From the NCBI GenBank assembly GCA_016647705.1, contig CM028335.1, positions 24,964,905 to 25,028,904 on the forward strand: a stretch of DNA of 64,000 nt, written 5' to 3'. Positions 11,508-24,300 of this stretch are shown here, piece after piece (within the stretch, counting starts at the first letter, position 1; each line of letters begins with the position of its first letter). The notes beneath the pieces are model-generated. The model was not told the origin of the DNA, made no database searches, and saw nothing but the letters and a program-made list of their open reading frames with translations. The DNA is from Eucommia ulmoides (taxonomy: Eukaryota; Streptophyta; Magnoliopsida; Garryales; Eucommiaceae). The translations under genes and the position numbers were made by a program.

Positions 11508-12040
11508 AGTGTGTTGTTCATCGTTAGGCATTTCCATTACTTTACTATTGTGATATATGTCTACTTAGGGTTTATTTGATAAGTGCTAAACTAACCAGTG
11601 TTAAATTTGTGAAGTGTTTTTCTTCTTTTTGATCTTTCTAACTTCAAAAAAATCTATGTACAATTTTTTTTTGCCCAATATAATCTTTATAACTTTCTCT
11701 TTCTAAATGATTTTCTCTATACGGTATTTTTTTTCTTTCTATTTTTTCTCAATTTAGTATTTTCTCTCTACAATTGTTTGTATTTATCTTTATTTTTTCA
11801 AAATTTTATAGTAATGATGTTTCATGGCGATTGTGGTAAATAGATGTTTCATGGTTTTTAAGTGATACATGCAAAAAGAAAAAGAAAATAAATTATACAT
11901 TATTTAAAATTTTAAACTATTTTTAAGTGATACTAATATTATTAAGTGATTACTTCATTTTACTATCAAACAAACTTAATTTGATAATTACATAATGCAA
12001 TCGGTTTAAGTGCTTAATTCTAATATCAAGCATTCCCTTA
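11508..12040. other. AT-rich spacer
   Basis: No gene or RNA is seen. The first five bases are the possible target duplication of the copia element. The rest is simple AT-rich DNA with long T-rich runs (11630-11830). Confidence 0.6.
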
Positions 12041-13387
12041 CAGCATGTTTGGTTGGATGAAATCGAGGGTGGAATGGAATTGCATTCCGCCCTCGATTCT
12101 CATTCCATTGTTTGGTTTTCCAATTGAATCACTTTTGTGATTCCATTGGAATGAATTGGGCTAGAATGGGATTCCATTTAACATGGGCTAGAATCAAGTC
12201 CAGCCCAATGGAATCAACCTAATAAATTACATAATAGCCCCTGTGTAAAACCAGTCCATCGCATGATCACCCAATCAGTTGTTGTGCAAAACCAAGCAAC
12301 CCATTGCGTGATCCTGCTTCTCGCATGGCAAGGAGCAACCAAATCTAGCATCACAGCCTAGCCAAACTTCCAAATTCGATTGGCCTCAGATCAAATCAAT
12401 CAAAAACCCTAGCTCAGCCGCTCTTGAGATTTCAAAGCTGCGACTCTCGGATCAACTCTTAGATTGGCCATAGGTACACATGTTTATGAATATTTATGAT
12501 CGACTCTTGGATTGTTTACTGTGCTTGATTTCATTCATGTTTGCTTGTGATCGATTTGCTTTTGATCTATTGGAATCGATTTGCTTTTGATCGATTTGCT
12601 TTTGATCAATTGGCCTGAATAGATTCATGTAGTTGTCTTTCTTGTGCAATATGGTTCAATATAGTGCGATCGATTGGCAGAAGATTTTCATATACACTGG
12701 TGTTCATCACTGGTGTGTTCATCTTAGTTCATTATTGTCTTTCTTGTGCAATGTAGTTCAATATAGTTCAATATTGTATTTCTTGTGTTCATCTTCATAT
12801 GCACTGGTGTGTTCATCACTGTCATGCACTGATTTCATAGTAATTACAGACGATAATTTTGTTGAATCCCAGTGACATAAAACACTACCAATCAATGTTG
12901 TGTATCTTGCAATCTTCTTGTTTTGAGTTTTTTTTTATCAAGCCACTGGATAATTTTAATCCTTTTCATTTGGTTGCCTGTAACTCAGCTACTTCAAGAA
13001 TACTGCAACATCTTTGTTGCTTTTCTGATTTTTTTTTTTAATCTTACATGATATATAAAACCCTATCAATCAACATTTATATTAACAATTCAACAAACAA
13101 ATTATTGAAGGCTTATATTTTTAACATGATAAGAGATGGGTGGCGTTTGGTTAGTGTTTTACGACTATTTTGAGTTTTCTGCCATTTTTCCTGCAATTTT
13201 ATTAACATGATAAGAGATGGATGTTGGCAATGATTCGATCATTTTCTCCATCAAGTTGCTAGTCCATTGAATCAGTCTTCTCTAGCTTGTAATTGGAATT
13301 AGAAATGATCGAATTCTAGCTGAGATTATAGATAGATTATGTGCTTTGGAAGTAGACAAATTATAGACAGTTGGATTTGGTAATTAT

Positions 13388-13747
13388 GAAGGTTCAAAAT
13401 TTTTTTGTTTCGGCAAAGGTTTAACTGGTACTTTTAAATCGAAGAAGAGAAAGACTAGCAGCAATGATGATGCACTTATAGATGGGATGAAAGAGGCGTC
13501 CCAAGTTGTCACCGCACAAATGGAAGAGTCTACAAATCTCTTGAGCCAAGCTATGGGATTTGATTTGATTGAGAAGCAAATGTCGATTAACGGGGAGCTA
13601 CAAAAACTTGTTGGGCTCGCGGATGTTGATGAGTACAAAGCCAGTTATATAATATGTGGTAGTCCTTTCATGACCAATTTTTTCCTCTTCCTTGGTGACA
13701 GTGAAAAGGAAAAATGGGTAAAGTTACTTCTAAATGGAAGCTTATGA
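13388..13747 (+). pseudogene. MYB/SANT-like transposon protein, C-terminal remnant
   Basis: About 119 codons are open to a stop at 13745-13747. They begin in a basic SKKRKTSSNDD segment and pass through an amphipathic helix region (MEESTNLLSQAMGFDLIEKQ). The end is NFFLFLGDSEKEKWVKLLLNG. The pattern FF-L-DSEKEKWV-LL is that of the C-terminus of the plant MYB/SANT-like proteins encoded by PIF/Harbinger elements and their domesticated relatives. The N-terminal MYB/SANT domain is not visible upstream, where the sequence is leader-like with short repeats. It is probably non-functional, though exons may have been missed. Confidence 0.6.
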
Positions 13748-14170
13748 TATGTTTTTCTTGGTTGATTGTTTGGTTAAAGAAATGTTGATGTTTTCGTATG
13801 GTTGAAATATTTTGGAGACAATATGGTGAACTTAAAATAGGTGGTTTTAGTATTTGTTTAATATTTTGGAGACAATATGGTGACAACATTGGTGATTGGA
13901 ATGAATTTGTTTAGTATTTGAACTTAAAATAGTTGATTTTTCGTAATTTTTGGTTCATTTCTTTTATTTATTTTATAAGTTTTTATGCAGGTTAAAAAAT
14001 AAAAATTGTGTATTATTTATTTATTTGTTTGTTTGGCTTGAATGATGGTTTTTAGTTGATAATTTTTTCTTTTAAAAAATAGCAGTTGTGTATGTTAAAA
14101 AGTAGTAGATGTTGAATATTTTTCATATATGATATTACTAATATTTTATAATTATTATTTTTAAGTAATT

Positions 14171-14175
<5 letters not shown>

Positions 14176-14231
<56 letters not shown>
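14176..14231. repeat. (TA)n microsatellite
   Basis: An uninterrupted TA dinucleotide run of about 55 bp lies inside the PIF-like element near its right end. Confidence 0.95.
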
Positions 14232-14234
<3 letters not shown>

Positions 14235-14515
14235 ATTGAAATCTAAAAGGGTGTTATGGAAATTTTATTATATTTCATTTCATTCCTTCACTCATTTCAT
14301 ACCAACCAAATAAGATAATAAAATAATAATTTTATAAGGGTATAATGGTAATTTTACTATATTTCACTATTCTATTTCTTCTCTCATTCTATACTAACCA
14401 AACAAGATAATAGAATAGTGATTCCATTGACAATTTCATTCCATTCTTTCTCTCATTCTATTATTTCTTTTATTCTATTTCACCCTCATTCAATTTCGTC
14501 CAATCAAACGAGCCG

Positions 14516-16430
14516 TTCGTGAATGTGAATTACTTGATTTTCTAGTGAAGGTAAACCTAATATTGTCTCGTCTTTGTTACATGTTTTCAGTACATCATTG
14601 TTGTGGTCAAATGAATGTCGACTACATGACATCCCAAGTCTGTTAATTTGATGCTTCATTCCCTTAGTTGGGTACTTTCATTGAATTATTAATGTCACTT
14701 GTGAGTTAATGTTAAGTAAATATTTTTCTTGTATAATTAGTGAACTTCAACTTAACGATCATATTTATCCATATTTAAATACAAATGATTGACATACAGT
14801 ACTGAATTTCTAAGTGAATATAAATATTAAATGAAAAAAAACAAAAGGAAACTATTAATATGGGTTGTGTTGTTTTGATCAAATCGTTGATGAATGTCAA
14901 CTATATAAATTTTTGTTCATCATTTTTTCCTTTGATTGACATCGATTACAACTTTTAAAAACTTTCTATAAATTACTTATTTTTATTTTTTTATATAGAA
15001 AATGATGCATTTTATAAATGATGTGTAATATTAGGGGTAATTTTCTAAGGACTTTTTTTTAGTGAAATATGTGTGAAAACTAAAAATTAACAGTTATTAG
15101 TCAATTTTTTTAAGCTATGAGGATTGTATAATATTCCTGTGTTTTCCTATTCTCAATTTTATTTTATTTTTTTATTTAGAAAATTGTTGACTTGTTATCT
15201 TTGGCATCATTTAATGATAGTTTCTTAATTATTCTTATAATTGAAAAGTTAATTAAAAATTATTTTCATTTAAAAATAAGATTAAAAAAAAAAAAAAAAA
15301 GATATCTCAATATTATCCACATATCAAATAGTTTCATCTAAACAAATCATATGATTGTTGAAACTTGTACATTATTGAAGACAAATGAAACATCAATTTT
15401 AGCCTCAGAGATTTACTTTGGGAAACTCTATAGCCACTCTTTTTTGCATATTCATTTTTGAAATTATTGAGGTGACTGAAATTTGTGATTCCATTCATCA
15501 TTTAATCCTTGACATATCATCACTTTTGTAGTGGTTGAATAAATTTAAGATATAGAAAATATCATCAGCACCTTCATTTAAAAATCTAACAATTATATAC
15601 CAAAATTTCAATAAAAGGATCATCTATAATTTCATTTTAACACTTAGATACTATTATATTATAGTTTATTTTTTATATAGATTGATAATTCTTACCCTTT
15701 CATATAAATATTAAGATTTTTTAAATAAATGACAAATAACTATAATTGCCAAAAATTAATTTTTTTTTTTTTGGATAGAGATGCACATGAGAGAATTATT
15801 TCTTTTACGCAAAATTTATATCTTCATGCAAAATTAAATCTCATGTAAATTTTACTCAAAATATCTTTTTGTGATATATATTAACAGTGATAATGTTAAA
15901 ATGAATATGAAAATTAAAATCGTAAAAGGGATATAATAGTAATTCTTATCATTAAATATTTTTAATATTTAATTGGGGAGAGAACAAGGTATATTTTTAA
16001 AATGAGATTTTAGGACACATACAATTTACATTTAGTTTGACGAGTAACTTTACTTTGTTTCATTTTTCAATATATATATAACATAACATAAACAATTAAC
16101 AAACGCCACCTTGCATCCCATTTCACAAATAAAGAAATTGTTCCCATAGATATGATTAGATTCGAATGATCTATCACTACAAATTGGAAACCCTAGCAAC
16201 AAAAATTATCTATAATTGAATTTAGGATCATTCTCACAATTGAAATTTTAAAAAACCAATCCCTTGCTGTCACCTTCCTATCTCCTAAAGAGACTCAAAA
16301 CTCTTAACCTCTCAAAACGAAATATCTCTAATACAAAAGTTGTACCAATTTTTTCAGTACAATCTCCTCTCAGAACATAACATGTTACTTAGAAATCGCA
16401 ACAGTTCAATATTGAACTGGTTTTACTAGT
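14516..16430. other. AT-rich intergenic region without gene
   Basis: I see no ORF with coding character, no RNA gene and no clear element. A poly-A run lies at about 15283-15300, with other homopolymer runs nearby. Confidence 0.6.
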
Positions 16431-17022
16431 AACTAAAACCAAAACCGTTTGGCAACTACCAAATCCAAAAGCGAACCATAAACCGTCGATTAAAAAAAAA
16501 AAAACAAGAAAAAAATTAAAATCAAACCACTTAAGTTTATACAAAATCACAACCAAAAACCCATTAAAGGTTTCTTAATTTTATATAAGAACCAAAACTA
16601 AACCCGAAACTGCAAAACCACAAACCGTTATTTTTTGTATATAAACATAACTCAAATAAAAAACATAAATTTCAAACAACAAAATCAAATTACAAAATTA
16701 TTAATTGTTACAATAAACGTCTCAACCATAATTAAAACACATTACATAAAATTCACATGTGCTTAAAAAAACAATATATATCTATACACACACACACACT
16801 AGGGGTCAAAATATAAATAAAAAAAATTAAGATAATATATATAATAAAAATAAATTTAAAATACCAGTTATATAGTTACTATCTCAAAACAAAAACCACT
16901 TCAGTTTTCAATTTCAAAACCAAAACTATAACTAAAACCATTTAATTGATTTTAAAATCGAATCGCTTGGTTCAATTTAATTTAGATACCGGCCGATTCG
17001 GGTTCAATTGTCATCTCTTGCC
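16430..17022. mobile_element. Probable non-autonomous hAT-type relic
   Basis: Many short copies of an AACCGAAACC or AAACCAAAACC word in both halves surround an AT-rich core. The right end on the complement reads CAAGAGATGACAATTGAACCC, a form common at the ends of hAT-type plant elements with repeated subterminal motifs. The left end and target duplication could not be found. Confidence 0.4.
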
Positions 17023-17416
17023 ATCCTTCTTGTTCCAATCTTAACAAAGACTGAATCATAAGTATCATTTTTCACACAAAAAAAATTGCACTTTAGCAAA
17101 GCCATTGATTGCACAAAATCAGAGCTCTAAAATTCTACTCTTCTTCACCGTTTATATTAAAAACAAAAAAGGAAGTAAGATTCAGAAGGTTTTAGTACAC
17201 TTACAATGCCCTATAGTATACATTGACCATCTCATATCTCAATTCTCTCTCTTCAATCTCCTCCAATAAATAATTCATCTTCTTTAATCACTATTGTGAC
17301 TTATTTCTTCTCTTTAACACCAAACAAAATTACCCAAAAAATGTGCATTGAAAATACGATCACAATACAATAAATATACATGTAATAAATTAAACAGAGA
17401 ATTTTCCCAGGTGTAC

Positions 17417-17540
17417 CTCTCAATAAGTTCCTCCATTGATGAAAGCTTCTTCCTTCCTGCTTCAGAAACTCGGCATTCTGCACAAGGGCCCTTTCCTCCT
17501 GAATAAATTCAAGAGCTTCTCCTTTCATATCAAAATCTAA
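17417..17540 (-). other. Exon-like block downstream of the FIP1 gene, unidentified
   Basis: On the minus strand a good acceptor (TTGTCTTCAG) precedes an open stretch reading LDFDMKGEALEFIQEERALVQ and onward, followed by a possible donor (GAG, then GTACAC). Base composition and the amphipathic, charged peptide look coding, unlike the AT-rich surroundings. The block lies 330 bp beyond the FIP1 stop codon. It may be an exon of a separate gene fragment, an exon captured by a transposon, or a spliced 3' untranslated exon. I do not recognise the peptide. Confidence 0.4.
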
Positions 17541-17872
17541 CTGAAGACAAAGATCTTCATGGCATCATCCAAAATAAAATATCCACTACAGTATAGGAAG
17601 TAAAGTTGTAAATGTAAAATCTAGCCGTTACAATTTTCACCACCATCAGCGGCAAAAGACAACTATGATGTTACATTTTTAATGGTATTTACACGTTCTT
17701 AAGTTACCAAAAACTACTAATAAGGTAACCATAATTAACAGCAGGACAAGGATGGTGACGATTAGGGTTTCTGAAATTACGTTCTACTGCAAAGCCGTAA
17801 GAGAAGCCATATCCATAGCTAAAACAGAAGCCCTTTTTACCTGTGAAGCACAAAATTGTTTTTTTCATTGCT
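17541..17872 (-). other. Presumed 3' untranslated region of the FIP1 gene
   Basis: This is the sequence after the TAA stop at 17875-17873 on the minus strand. It has no other gene. I could not place a canonical AATAAA on this strand with certainty. Confidence 0.4.
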
Positions 17873-18391
17873 TTAATTGCTTGTCCACCTCCGTTTTCTT
17901 GCTGGACGCTCCGGTTTGATCTCTGAATCAGGAAGAGTTTCGTTTGGCACCGAAGGCAATGGTTCATTTTCCATCTTCTTAATTGCAACCACTTCTTTCT
18001 CGCTCGGCAATGGAAGCTTGAACCGCTCACTTCGTTTCTTCAATTTAGCAACCGTATCCAAGTGCTTATCATCCACCGGTTTGACATCACCGTCTTTCTC
18101 TTTTTCTGAGGGACTATTTTGTTGAGTTTCAAGAGTTTCTTCATTTATAGAAGACTCGTTGTTGAATGTGCTGCCGTCTTTAGCCTTCAGGGAAGAAGAA
18201 GAAGATGATGATTTTGTGCTTAGAGTGAAATCCCTCTCTTTATGGCTTGTCCATCGTTCTAATTTGGAACGTCCTCTGCTTGAGTCTTGTTGCTCGTCCT
18301 CTGATGAAGCATCCTCCTTGTGTTTTCTTGAAGAAGAGTGATGAATTTCATGATCACCATTTCCTTTTCTGGCGCCAGCTTTTGTGCGTAC
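17873..18391 (-). CDS. FIPS5: FIP1 exon 9 (basic C-terminus)
   Basis: The exon opens VRTKAGARKGNGDHEI after acceptor GATTTAG, in phase 0. It passes RSKLERWTSHKERD and DKHLDTVAKLKKRSERF and ends RPARKRRWTSN then TAA. Those blocks match the conserved C-terminus of plant FIP1[V] proteins, which proves that the exons on both sides of the 6.1-kb intron belong to one gene. Confidence 0.92.
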   Translation of the reverse strand, partial: VRTKAGARKGNGDHEIHHSSSRKHKEDASSEDEQQDSSRGRSKLERWTSHKERDFTLSTKSSSSSSSLKAKDGSTFNNESSINEETLETQQNSPSEKEKDGDVKPVDDKHLDTVAKLKKRSERFKLPLPSEKEVVAIKKMENEPLPSVPNETLPDSEIKPERPARKRRWTSN

Positions 18392-21300
18392 CTAAATCAG
18401 ATGCAATCAAAGGGGAGAGGAGAAAGTTTAGTTAAGGAGTAAAGATTGAAGGAAAAAAAAATCAAAGGACTGGCTTGATCGAGAACCTGAATGAAGTGCT
18501 CTAAGGTAGCATTTACTAGCATAGAATGGAAAGGTTGGAATTGGAAATAAACACATGCAAATTTGTTGATTTTTTACATCCCTTCATTTGTAATTCCAAA
18601 TTTGAAGCTCCAATTCCATGAAACCAAACTTCACCTAAGTTCAAATCAATTGACCATGCAAAAAATCTAAACTGAAATCGTATCTTCTATCTTGGTTGCA
18701 CAAAATTCCTCTGACTAATCAAATGAAAATTAAGATAGCTTATTTTAATGTAACATAAACATGAGAAAGTAATAAAAAACCTATAGAAGGATAACATATA
18801 CACCACAATTTGCAACTTTAACATCCTTGCAAGGGGCTAGCGTGCCTTTAATAGTGGTGAACACAATGGATCTCTTCATAATATAATTACCAGTAAGGTA
18901 ATAACAACAAAGCCCCTTGTCCATTTCAAGTAGGGTCTGGTGCATAAATCTTTTTGTGCAGAAGAACTTGTTCTTGGACAATCCCCTCCTTTACATTGGA
19001 TGAAATCAAGTCCTTCCTAATTGAATCTCTGTGTTCACTTAAGTCTCTCCCCATTTTTTTCATTTTTCTTTTTGATAAGCAAAATCAACATATAATGAAC
19101 CAATGACTCGAACACTACAAAGAGTTCAGGACTAACCTGTAGCCTGGGAGACCAATTACAGGCCCCAAAACCTATATACAGAAGTAGCCTATTCTAAGAT
19201 GCCAAACTCTCCTTCCAGCACAATCCATTTGAATCAAATACCACAAACCGGTGCATCCTTAGGTCTTCTATATACATGCACAAACAATCTTAGGCAATTT
19301 TTTATCTCATCTTATCCATCTCTACTCCTAACACCTATATTATATACCCATTCCAAATTTCATCTATTCTGCCTTACAACTCATCCACCTTAATATTCTC
19401 ATAACTAATCACTTTTTTACCAGGTCCTTGATCCCATATAAAATTGTTGGTCATATAAGATAGTTAAAAAAATAAAAATTAAAAAGATATCCTATTAATT
19501 TCATGGGTATCTCACATTTGACCCCAACTGCACTTTTTCTCTTTATTCCCGTCTTTGTTGGACGGGTTTTCGATGATATTCTCCTCACTCAATTTCTCCA
19601 CTCCCCTGCACTACATAGAATGATTTAACTTTAACTAAATCATTCAATTTCTCCACTCCCCTGCACTACATAGAATGATTTAACTTTAACTAACCTCATA
19701 ATCTTCAGCTTTACCATCACCTCATTTCTTAGCATATTACTAAGACCAAGTAACGGTCTTATTCCACCTAATCCTAAAATCTTCACATTCAGCAAGTTTC
19801 TCTCCACAATTATTAGTTATTGTTGATGCCTGCCAGAGTATTATCAACTAGCACTGCACATCCATAAACAATATAAACAGCGGTATTTGATGATTCAAGT
19901 AAAGGACTTAAAGCTGATACTCAATGCACACCTATATAATCTTCATTAGTTTCCTACACAAAGTTGTAAGAACTAAAATTTTCCTATGCTTGATTGATAT
20001 CATTACCACACAATCAAAATTTATTTTAAAAGATGAAGCTCTCAAGCTAAGAAATAAATTACCATGCTTGCATGGAAAAAAAAAACACAAATGAAACATT
20101 GCAAAGATACCTCACACGGCAATAGATATTCAAAGAACTCACCAAATTTGTGCTTATAAATTAATTAAGTGTTTTTTATGTTCAAAATCAATGCCAATGA
20201 AAAAAATTCTCAAAAGTTGTGCATTGGAGGATAAGCCAAGCATGGGAAGAACTCATAAAAAACACGCAACCATATAACATCTAATAACATGGAAATCTCC
20301 TTAAGACAAGCATTTATTCATTAAACAAAATTTTAAGGATCTAGAAGTTATTTATTCAAATGTTAATGGAAAAACAGTTAAAAACCATGATGATAATGTA
20401 ACAGCAATTACATATTATTTATTTTGAACATATAGTTATCCATGACAATTGCAGCTTCATCAAAATAGTGGTAAGAAATTATATTTTTTTGAGAGGCACT
20501 GGTAAGAAATTCTTTCCTCCCAATAAAATTAAACAAGCAAGCAAAAAATTCTCATCTACTCCAGGATTATGTTTAAAGATAAGTCTTCTATTTATGTCTT
20601 TTACATGTCCAGTGTTAAAATAAATCATTGATTCGGTACATAAAACAGAAATGGAATTTTAACCAAAGATGTGCTCTAAATCGTGATATAATGTGAAGTA
20701 ACATTTAAAATCTCATAGTTGAATGCTACTTGTCTCTCAAATTTTGAACAGGAAGATGGACCATCAAAATAGCACCACTAGCTGAATCAATTAATCGCAT
20801 ATTTGCAAAAACTTTGATAGTGAAGAATACTTTTGCCTCATAAGTCACATCAAAGCAAATGGATACATGATTAGTTTATAATGAAAATGATGCAAATTTA
20901 CCAGGTTTACAAGTCATCGAAAATGATATTCTGTATGAAAGGTTAATTACAATGGTTTATTCAACTTCATGCAACAATATAATGTTTTGTGAGTTCAAAA
21001 CAACGAAATTCAACTTAATTTAATTATGTGTCTAACATAAGGTAAGCATGTTCATAATCGAAAGAAAAATTGGTACTCAAGATCTCAATCTTTTTTCTTT
21101 TTCTTTTCTTGCTAAGACCAAGTAATTCAAGATTTGAATCTTGCTTGTGCTTTTACCAAATAATGCATGCAATAATTCAAAAAGGACCATTAATGCTAAT
21201 GGTTGTACAGCTACCATAACACGCGATTAAATAAAAAAGTGAGCAATCAAAAAGATTGACCACAATGCAACGGTAAGGGTTGGTCTCCTCCATGTGTGTA

Positions 21301-24300
21301 ACCTCAGGCTTTAGCAGTAAGTGGCTTCGGTCTAAGTTCAACACTCGATCCTCACCCATGAAGGCCCCCATGCTTATCATTACGCAAAGTAATGACCCAT
21401 AACATAGTTTAAGATTCCAAGATAGATGTTCTCAAGCCTTGTACACCTATCATCAGAAAAAGGAGACAAAGATCGCAAAGATGATGAATATTTTAAGCAG
21501 ATTTGGAGGCTCTTCTTACATAAAGTGGGATTAGTGAGTGTATGTGTTGGTATAACAGTATTGGTTCAGCCTCTAAGGAATGGAGAGCTAAGTGCAATCA
21601 GAATACAGCTGTGCAATTCTGTTTAGCATCTGGTAATGGAGGAAGACAAATGCTTTTTTTCATAAAAAGATTACCGACTATAGTACTGTTCAAAGGATTG
21701 TGTTCAACCTTTTAAGGGAGTTTGCCATCTTTCACCTGGAGAGGCTCCTTCTCATGATGCGGCAAAGCAGAAACTGCTGTGCTAGTTTCGCTTATGGTAT
21801 TTTTGCCTGTGATTTCAATGGAACAGCTTCTACTGGGGGTCCAAAAATCATAATTACATTTTTATGAAAGAAGGGACTGAATGAAGTAAAGCTCAATATG
21901 CGGTAGCACTAATTGAAAAGGGACAGCAATACTAAACTGCTCTGTACCAAGGGACACCTTTCATTAACAAAGTGACAAGTGATTAACTTGAAAGACTTTC
22001 AAGAAAGTGATATCCAGTGCCTCGAGACGAATTCATATCACATTAAAGAAACTAAAATGACTGAATTTCAATCGCTGCTCTTTTTTCTCTTCTTCTTTTT
22101 TGAGTGTCGCTGAAGTGGTAAAAAAGAGTTGGTGCCTACTATTTTTCCCTGCTGCACCTTGGTTATAATAGCAGGTTTCGCCAAATGGTTGATTTTTTTT
22201 CTACATTATGTTCTAGAGGTAATGTATGTAAATTGTATAAATTCGATTCGACAGACTCTCTTGGGACGATTTGTCATAATAGACAAATATAGTGAATGAA
22301 GGTCAGATTATGGAATTGATTGGTCAATTTCTTTATATACCAATCTTGGATGAAGCAAGTGAAAGAGATGTGACTTCCAAGTTGTCCTATGGTATACCAT
22401 CATCTGTCCATCTTACAGAAGTTCTCTTTAATAATTTTGCGTTCCCTGGTTGGATTCTTGCTTTTGATCATTGATTACATGCAGCTCGACTTCTGTCTTT
22501 CTTTCTTCCACATAGCTCCTTGCCTGCCTTGGCTGCATAGTCCGTTAGGTTACCCAAGTCAATTTACCGAGGCGATGATCAGTAGCTGGTCCTAGAGGAT
22601 GATCAGCCAGGACTGAGACACGGCCCAGACTCCTACAGGGGGCAGCAGTGGGGAATTGTTAGCAATGGGAGAAAGCCAGACAAGCTTTTAGAGCAAAAAT
22701 CGCGGCGCACATAACCTTTGGTTACATCTAAAGCTGGTTCCCCTCTGTTACAGGATCTTTCTGAGCTAGATGCTAATCATGGTCTGCTTGTTTTCTTTTT
22801 TCCGTTTTCACTCATTTTGTGTGGAAAGAAAAATTGTTTTAGTGAAAAAGAAAAAAAGTAACAAGATTTCTCTCCCTTTTTCCCTCTATTATTTGGGGCA
22901 ACACTTTGACGTCGAAACCTTGCCAAGGCTGCAACAGTATGACAGTAGTATCATGCTTTTTTATCAATGCTATATAAAATTAAAGGCACATTAATGTCTC
23001 ATGGTCTCCTAGGGCCTAGGCACAAGGCATAAGTAGAGAAGCAGGCTTCATTTAATTAAACACATGTAAGTACAACTATGTTGTGATAAATTGGCAGAAT
23101 AGTAAATTCTATGCTACTAAATGCTAAAATATTCTATTTCGATGTAGCTTTTGCACGCCATACGTCTATATACAACTTATGAGAGAACTGAGACCTTATT
23201 AACAATTTCAATTGAACATATTCAACTGAAAAGATAGACCAAATATCCAATGAAGTAAACTAAATAATCAAAGATTTCTAAATTATTGAGCCTAAAGACA
23301 AAGTCCACGAGTCACATGCCAATAGCCTAGCATTGTAGTACACGATGTGCCACAACAACTTCTTGATCCTCAGGCCTAGGTGCAAACCTAGGAGTTCTTT
23401 TAAAAAACACCCGGTGAAATTAGTTAACACCTGGTAGACTCCTACTCAATTAGTTCTTTTTAAACTCTCATAAAATGCATCTAAAAGAATGTCATATGTA
23501 CACTTAAGAATAATCTTTTATTTCTAAAGCTTAACACCCGGTAGTCTGGTACATTAAGATAGTAAAGAGAGTAAGTTTTTTATTCACATATAAAAAGCGA
23601 AAATGAGAGTTATCTATTTGCCATCACTAGTAATGGTCATGAACAATTACAAGTACATATATCTGCCAATTTCAACTGTCAAACACTTATTAATTCATGA
23701 AAGATAAATATTTATTAGAGTATATCCCTATGAGATTCATTTATTGGAATGTGTATCAGGTCATTACTCATGCCATATTTTGAGCTGAAAAGGAAATGTC
23801 ATTACTATTCTTCAATATTTTGATGATGATTCATTGAAGTATTATCATGCATAAAAGTAAAACTTACTAACTTTATGATGCAGCATTCAGTTTCTTGAAA
23901 GAAAAGCATAATCAAAATTCAGTAATAGACAAACTCTAAAATTTCTTATCCACATCGAGGATTCCAAGTGCCCATCAAAATCTAATCAAGTGTACATAGT
24001 GAATTAATTGGACTGATATTTAAGTTCATTCCAGAATATACTATCTGCAAGAATTTGAACTTATGAAGAGAAATTCAAAAAAGTATTTTCCTATCGCATT
24101 GTCATGTCACAATGTTCTCAATGGAAGTTGAAGGCATTTCTTTTGTGTACCAGCATTTGCTGGCAAGTAACAACTAACAAACCCATAATTCAAAATATAA
24201 GTAAAATTGCAGGGACAACACTCGAAAATTACCTAGAATAGAGTTAAAAAGGTATAACCTTCAGGAGATGGGAGGAAGAAGAAAGAACTCTCACTCTTTC

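Larger units (their letters stand above)
12041..14515 (+). mobile_element. PIF/Harbinger-like DNA transposon derivative, about 2.5 kb
   Basis: The left end, CAGCATGTTTGGTTGGATGA, is matched by the complement of the right end, CGGCTCGTTTGATTGGACGA, and the similarity continues inward through GGGTGGAATGGAAT against GGGTGAAATAGAAT. The flanking triplets are TTA (left) and TTC (right), a decayed form of the TWA target duplication of PIF elements. A MYB/SANT-like ORF remnant, the second gene usual in this superfamily, lies inside at 13388-13747. No transposase remains. An imperfect tandem duplication of about 90 bp precedes the right end. Confidence 0.65.

Noticed and set aside
18495..18665. Small MITE in intron 8 suggested by GGAATTGGAA and its complement
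   Set aside because: The inverted match is short and no target duplication was found.
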